From Chloroflexota bacterium (lineage in GTDB: Bacteria > Chloroflexota > Dehalococcoidia > UBA6926 > JACQUM01), in contig JACQUM010000136.1 in the NCBI GenBank assembly GCA_016210295.1, positions 1 through 16,811 of the forward strand: DNA of 16,811 nucleotides, given 5' to 3'. Made by a program: the position numbers and the translations under genes. The stretch's first letter is position 1. Every line of letters starts with the position of its first letter. Under the pieces are notes generated by a model. The model did not search any database and had not been told where the DNA came from. It worked only from the letters and a program-made list of their open reading frames with translations. This document shows, piece by piece, positions 13,233 to 16,811 of this stretch.

Positions 13233-15254
13233 CTAGGTCTGGCCGAGCAGCAGGGGCCTCAGCGGCACGGCGCGGTCCAAGGGGTTGCGCTTCATGGCCG
13301 CCTCCACGTAGCGGTCCGCGTCCTCCTGAAGCAACAGCCCTTCGGCGACCAGGCGCTCCGTCGCCCTGGCGACCGCACGCACGTACCCTGCATGGGTGCG
13401 GTACCTCTCTTCGATGGAGAGGCGAGGGTCGCCGGTGGCCTCCCGCTCCGCCCTGGTCCGCGCGAAGGGGATGAAGCTGCCCGTCAGGGAATATAGCTCT
13501 CCCTCGGCGAACCCGGCCTTGCGGAGGTTCCAGCCCGTGTGGGTGCCCACGGGGGTTTCGATCTCCGGAGACCTCAGGCCGGCGATCTCGTTGCCGTCGG
13601 CATCGACCTGCGGCACCTGCACCGGATATTCCTGGCCGGGCGGCGCCTTGGGGGGATGCTCGGTGACGAGGCCGTCATCGAACTCGGGGCCGTAATCGTA
13701 TCGAGGCAGGTGGCTGGGCGCCGTGGGGAGGCGGACGCCGGGCACCCTGGGGAAACAGGCCAGGACGGCCTCTGGAGCAGCGAGGGTCTCATCGCCTCGC
13801 CGAGGCAACCGGCTGGACGGAGGGGCCTTCCCCTCCGAGGCCCAGCGGTCCATGAGGACAAGACTGGCCCGGAGGAAGGGACTGGTCGTCATGGTGTTGG
13901 GGCTTTGCTGGCCAACGTCCTCCAGAGGTGCCAGGGCGCCACCGTGCTGAGCACCGGCGATGAAGAACATGCGGACGGTGCCGGGTATTCCTAGATCGTC
14001 ACCGGTTCTCGGGTCCGTGTGGCCCAGAGAGGCGTGCCGCTGCCAGTACTCCGAGCTGGTGTGGGTGTGCACGACCAGAGGGTCGGATGGGGGGTCCTTG
14101 AGGACGCTGTCCACTTTGCCGGTGAAGGGGTCGGGAACGGCAGAGTAGGCGAAGGGGTACCGCTCCGAGGGCCACTGGTGCTCCTCGTGCTGTCGGGGGA
14201 AGCGCCCTATCTGAGCGAAGCGGACGTTGGCGAAGAGGCGGCCGGAGCCGGAGAGGTGGGGATAGACCGCGTCGAAGACCCGTCGCCCCAGGGGGTCCCT
14301 GTTGTAGCCGTCGTAGACGAACTGCCGAAGGGCCCGGGCGCTGAGGGAGGCGCCGTAGCCGTACACCTTCTCCACGAATCCTGCCAAGGGGTTGGGCTCG
14401 CCGGCCGCGTCCCATGCCTCGTGGCGAAGAACGGAGAGGAGGTCTCGGATCCCTACGGGTCCCAGGCCAGTGACCGGGGACCCCGCGGTGTCGTAGATCA
14501 GCTCGTAGATCCAGCCCGGCCGAATGCCCGCCTTCACGTAGCAATGAGAGGGAAACGAAGTCACCTTGACCTGGCCCGTCCGTGGGTCCTTCTCGGCCTG
14601 GGCGAAGGCCCATTCGTTCGGCGAGAGGGGTTGACGCGGGTCCGCCTCTCGCTCGCGGCGCGTGAACACCGCATGGGAGGTGTCTAGGTCGACCGACTCC
14701 TGGCACCGGGCGGTCGGGGAGCCGCTGAGGGGCAGTGAATAGATGCCCTCCTGGTCCACTACGAACTCCTGACGCACACGTCCCTGGAGCCTCCGGCCGT
14801 TCACCAGGGCCTCGGGAAGGTCGGCGGTGAGCAGGCCCTCGAGTGGGAGAAGGTCTCCCTGCCAACCGGACCAGACGACGGTGTACCCTTGACGCAGGAG
14901 GAAACCGTTGCCTGCGTGGGCCAGGGTGGAGGGGTCCAGGGCAGGAGGAGCAACGTTGAAGCCGGTGAGAGCCGTCCTATTGCCGCGGTTGCACACGTCA
15001 TAGAGGATGCGGGAGTTGCCCCGGTCAAGGGCGACGGGCTTCAGGATGTCCAGGTCGGCTGCGAACTCCACCAGCCCGCGGCCGTTGCGGGGAGCCTTGT
15101 CCAGGTCCACCACGTTGCGATTGGTGGGGTCCTCGGGGTCCAGGGCAAACTCCGCCCTCCCCACCAGTCGCTCGTAGGGACCGGAGGGACCGAAGGAGTG
15201 TCCACCGGCGAAAGTAAGGCGACGGGTGATCGCGAGCCGGACCTCCGTCTTCAT
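13233..15254 (-). CDS. Abhydrolase_10-type alpha/beta hydrolase domain protein
   Basis: 673 residues from ATG 15254, with AGGAAGG six bases upstream. The N-terminal section contains RLTFAGGHSFGPSGPYERLVG and RILYDVCNRGNRTAL, then TVVWSGWQGDLLP. A nucleophile-elbow-like G301-A-S303-L-S305 in KVYGYGASLSARALRQFVYD follows, where relatives usually read GxSQSGRFLR. Then come SGSGRLFANVRFAQ, a His-rich VHTHTSSEYWQRH and a C-terminal ETPVGTHTGWNLR. This layout matches the large Abhydrolase_10 family (PF20091), common in Chloroflexota and actinobacteria, with no settled substrate. There is no signal peptide. It leads a minus-strand run with rsmG 34 bases on. Family assignment is from memory of the motifs. 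Confidence 0.8.
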   Translation of the reverse strand: MKTEVRLAITRRLTFAGGHSFGPSGPYERLVGRAEFALDPEDPTNRNVVDLDKAPRNGRGLVEFAADLDILKPVALDRGNSRILYDVCNRGNRTALTGFNVAPPALDPSTLAHAGNGFLLRQGYTVVWSGWQGDLLPLEGLLTADLPEALVNGRRLQGRVRQEFVVDQEGIYSLPLSGSPTARCQESVDLDTSHAVFTRREREADPRQPLSPNEWAFAQAEKDPRTGQVKVTSFPSHCYVKAGIRPGWIYELIYDTAGSPVTGLGPVGIRDLLSVLRHEAWDAAGEPNPLAGFVEKVYGYGASLSARALRQFVYDGYNRDPLGRRVFDAVYPHLSGSGRLFANVRFAQIGRFPRQHEEHQWPSERYPFAYSAVPDPFTGKVDSVLKDPPSDPLVVHTHTSSEYWQRHASLGHTDPRTGDDLGIPGTVRMFFIAGAQHGGALAPLEDVGQQSPNTMTTSPFLRASLVLMDRWASEGKAPPSSRLPRRGDETLAAPEAVLACFPRVPGVRLPTAPSHLPRYDYGPEFDDGLVTEHPPKAPPGQEYPVQVPQVDADGNEIAGLRSPEIETPVGTHTGWNLRKAGFAEGELYSLTGSFIPFARTRAEREATGDPRLSIEERYRTHAGYVRAVARATERLVAEGLLLQEDADRYVEAAMKRNPLDRAVPLRPLLLGQT

Positions 15255-15294
15255 GGACTACCTTCCTGGCACCTCCTGCTAGATCGAGGCCTCC

Positions 15295-15300
15295 AGTATA
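15295..15300 (-). promoter_or_regulatory. Possible -10 element for the Abhydrolase_10-family gene cluster
   Basis: TATACT read on the minus strand (15300 to 15295) lies about 40 bases before the ATG at 15254. No good -35 is seen at 16-18 bases. If used, it is arranged back to back with the csoR promoter about 55 bases away. Confidence 0.35.
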
Positions 15301-15353
15301 TGCCCGACGACGGCTAGACGCTTCACCTTCCCAAGGAGAAAGGAGAGGGCTCC

Positions 15354-15381
15354 TTGACACCCACGGGAGGGAGGATACACT
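15354..15381 (+). promoter_or_regulatory. Promoter of the csoR-copA operon
   Basis: A perfect -35 TTGACA (15354-15359) and a -10 TACACT (15376-15381, 4 of 6) are separated by 16 bases. The predicted start near 15388 lies just before the operator, so a bound repressor would block initiation or clearance. Confidence 0.7.
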
Positions 15382-15391
15382 GAACGCATGA

Positions 15392-15420
15392 ACCCCTACC
15401 CCCTGGGTAGGGGTCTACCC
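15392..15420. promoter_or_regulatory. CsoR-type palindromic operator
   Basis: Arms ACCCCTACCC (15392-15401) and GGGTAGGGGT (15405-15414) form a perfect 10-bp dyad with a three-base spacer CCT. This resembles known CsoR sites, which have C-tract/G-tract palindromes with TA. A further half-site CTACCC (15415-15420) makes a second overlapping dyad with GGGTAG (15405-15410). The site lies just after the predicted transcription start and 19 bases before csoR, which fits self-repression. Confidence 0.75.
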
Positions 15421-15438
15421 ATGAGATAGGAGGAAACT

Positions 15439-15717
15439 ATGCGACCGGACATCCAGGCCGACGCCTTGAAGCGCATCAGTTACATCGAGGGGCACTTGGC
15501 AGGCGTCAGGAAGATGATAGAGGAGGACCGGTATTGCGTAGACGTCCTCAAGCAGACCTATGCCGTCCGGCGGGCCCTGGAGAAGCTGGAGGCCCTTATC
15601 TTAGAGGGCCACATGCAGACCCACGTGGTCGAAGGGATCAAGGGAGGCCGAGAAGGCCAGATCGTCGAGGAGCTCATGGAGCTCTACGGCCTCTCCCATA
15701 CCGTGAGCGCTCGCTAG
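15439..15717 (+). CDS. csoR: CsoR/RcnR-family metal-sensing repressor (likely copper)
   Basis: 92 residues, all-helical and normal length. ATG 15439 has AGGAGGA four bases upstream. The N-terminal helix carries the DNA-contact stretch LKRISYIEGHLAGVRKMIEEDRYC. Metal-site positions are C33, H58 and H62, where Mycobacterium CsoR has Cys-His-Cys; a C-H-H set has been reported for Thermus thermophilus CsoR. RcnR has the same last three ligands plus an N-terminal His, absent here (MRPDIQ). The adjoining CopA-type ATPase and CsoR-like operator favour copper. In the family, metal binding releases the repressor and turns on the efflux gene 16 bases downstream. Confidence 0.9.
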   Translation: MRPDIQADALKRISYIEGHLAGVRKMIEEDRYCVDVLKQTYAVRRALEKLEALILEGHMQTHVVEGIKGGREGQIVEELMELYGLSHTVSAR

Positions 15718-15733
15718 GGCAGGGGAGGGGAGG

Positions 15734-16811
15734 ATGGCCACAGCCGCATCTGTCAAGAAGATCACCCTTGGCATCGAGGGAATGACCTGTGCCTCCTGCG
15801 TGATGCACGTTGAGAACGCCTTGAAGGAGGTCCCCGGGGTCGTCTCGACGCAGGTCAACCTGGCCACAGAGAAAGCCACGGTGGAGATCCAGGAGGGAGT
15901 CGCCCTCTCCGCCCTGGCCCACGCCGTGGCGGATGCAGGATACGGGACCCGGAGCGAGAAGGCCACAGTGAAGGTGGGCGGCGTGGAGGAGCCCGCAGAG
16001 GCGGCCCGGTTGGAGCAGGCCCTGCGGAGTCTTCTTGGCGTGCGTGCCGCCACGGTCAACCCCGCCAACGGCCAGGTGATGGTGGAGTACCTGGCCGGGG
16101 TGCTGGAGACAGGCGACCTGAAGGTCGTCGTGGAGGGGATGGGCTTTCGGTACATGGGCGTGGAGGAGGAGTTCGACCAGCACGCCCTGGCTAAGGCGGA
16201 GGAGGCCGCCCACCTTCGGAAGAAATTCCTCGTCGCTCTGGCCGGAGGGGCGGTGGTCACTGCCCTCAGCATGCTGTATATGGTCCCCGGGTTCCAGTTC
16301 TTACCACCACAGCCCTTCAACGTCCTCTTGTTCCTCATCGCCACGCCTGTTCAGTTCTGGGCGGGGTCCCAGTTCTACACCGGCGCCTGGGCGGCCCTCA
16401 AGCACAAGACCTCCAACATGAACACCCTCATCGCGGTGGGGACATCGGCCGCCTATTTGTACAGCGTGGCCGTGACCTTATTCGAGAGTTTCTTCGAGCC
16501 CCTGCACGCCTACCATGCCCATCCCCTGTTCGGCCATTCGACGGGGACGTACTACGACACCGCGACGATCATCATCGCCCTTATCCTTCTGGGCCGCTTC
16601 CTGGAGGCCCGTGCCCGAGGCCAGACCTCCGAGGCCCTCAAGAAGCTCATGGGCATGCAGGCCAAGACTGCTCGGGTGGTCCGGGCAGGAGAAGAGCTGG
16701 AGGTCCCCATTGACCAGGTCATTCCAGGCGACGTCGTCACCGTCCGCCCTGGCGAGAAGGTCCCCGTGGACGGTGTGGTCTTAGAGGGCCGCTCCGCCGT
16801 GGATGAGTCCA
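15734..16811 (+). CDS. copA: Copper-type P1B ATPase CopA (C-terminal part beyond window)
   Basis: 359 codons are visible and the frame is open to the window end. A first heavy-metal-associated domain (about 8-72) has G16-M-T-C19-A-S-C22. A second HMA-like fold (about 75-142) has lost its CxxC, reading VKVGGVEEPAEAARLE. Membrane segments follow from about residue 165, with KHKTSNMNTLIAVGTSAAYLYS and TATIIIALILLGRFLEARA. The actuator domain start, VRPGEKVPVDGVVLEGRSAVDES, is the last visible part. The CPC motif, phosphorylation Asp and SEHP lie beyond the edge. It exports Cu(I) from the cytoplasm using ATP, under csoR control. ATG 15734 directly follows a GGGGAGG run. Confidence 0.93.
   Translation, partial: MATAASVKKITLGIEGMTCASCVMHVENALKEVPGVVSTQVNLATEKATVEIQEGVALSALAHAVADAGYGTRSEKATVKVGGVEEPAEAARLEQALRSLLGVRAATVNPANGQVMVEYLAGVLETGDLKVVVEGMGFRYMGVEEEFDQHALAKAEEAAHLRKKFLVALAGGAVVTALSMLYMVPGFQFLPPQPFNVLLFLIATPVQFWAGSQFYTGAWAALKHKTSNMNTLIAVGTSAAYLYSVAVTLFESFFEPLHAYHAHPLFGHSTGTYYDTATIIIALILLGRFLEARARGQTSEALKKLMGMQAKTARVVRAGEELEVPIDQVIPGDVVTVRPGEKVPVDGVVLEGRSAVDES

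Noticed and set aside
1..16811. CRISPR arrays, tRNA or rRNA genes, insertion sequences, toxin-antitoxin or defence islands
   Set aside because: I looked for regularly spaced repeats, cloverleaf-like segments, transposase motifs and small paired ORFs on both strands and found none I could support.

Overview
This is a high-GC bacterial chromosome segment. Gene style and content suggest a Chloroflexota (Dehalococcoidia-like) or other deep-branching environmental bacterium: a GTG-rich start set, a HesB-type protein ending near FTIRNPN, an Abhydrolase_10-family enzyme, and a CsoR with a C-H-H site like that reported for Thermus. There is no rRNA or other marker that would settle taxonomy, so the placement is inference. 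No tRNA, rRNA, CRISPR array, transposase, prophage or toxin-antitoxin gene was seen.

Left edge (1-2022): a partial AhpD-like carboxymuconolactone decarboxylase family gene on the minus strand, then an OmpR-type response regulator on the same strand split by a one-base frameshift. A near-consensus promoter, a plus-strand HesB/IscA-like gene with an unusual cysteine pattern, and a textbook intrinsic terminator follow.

Phosphate block (2060-8954): phoB-phoR, a run of TTAACG repeats that looks like a Pho box, then pstS-pstC-pstA-pstB and phoU, all on the plus strand. Together they make a complete phosphate-sensing and high-affinity uptake module. The PhoR/PhoB two-component pair should act through the Pho box to switch on the PstSCAB transporter, with PhoU as the signalling brake. 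The N-terminus of pstS appears disrupted: a strong Shine-Dalgarno has no usable in-frame start, and the lipoprotein signal is incomplete.

Middle (9162-11357): a TauE/SafE-type permease; a dienelactone hydrolase-like enzyme preceded by a possible promoter and a perfect 14-bp hairpin; a 155-bp multi-hairpin repeat-like element; and an unrecognised 105-residue gene.

Minus-strand cluster (15254 to 11373): a 673-residue Abhydrolase_10-family protein, rsmG (16S rRNA m7G527 methyltransferase), and an MprF/UPF0104-type membrane protein. The last overlaps rsmG and has no ATG, GTG or TTG start near its real N-terminus.

Right edge (15354-16811): a divergent copper-type locus with a promoter, a CsoR-like palindromic operator, csoR, and a P1B-type copper ATPase truncated by the window. 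The most interesting points are the frameshifted regulator, the pstS N-terminal anomaly, the Pho box, the multi-hairpin element, the possible ATC start, and the CsoR/CopA ligand variations. I found no convincing wholly new system.
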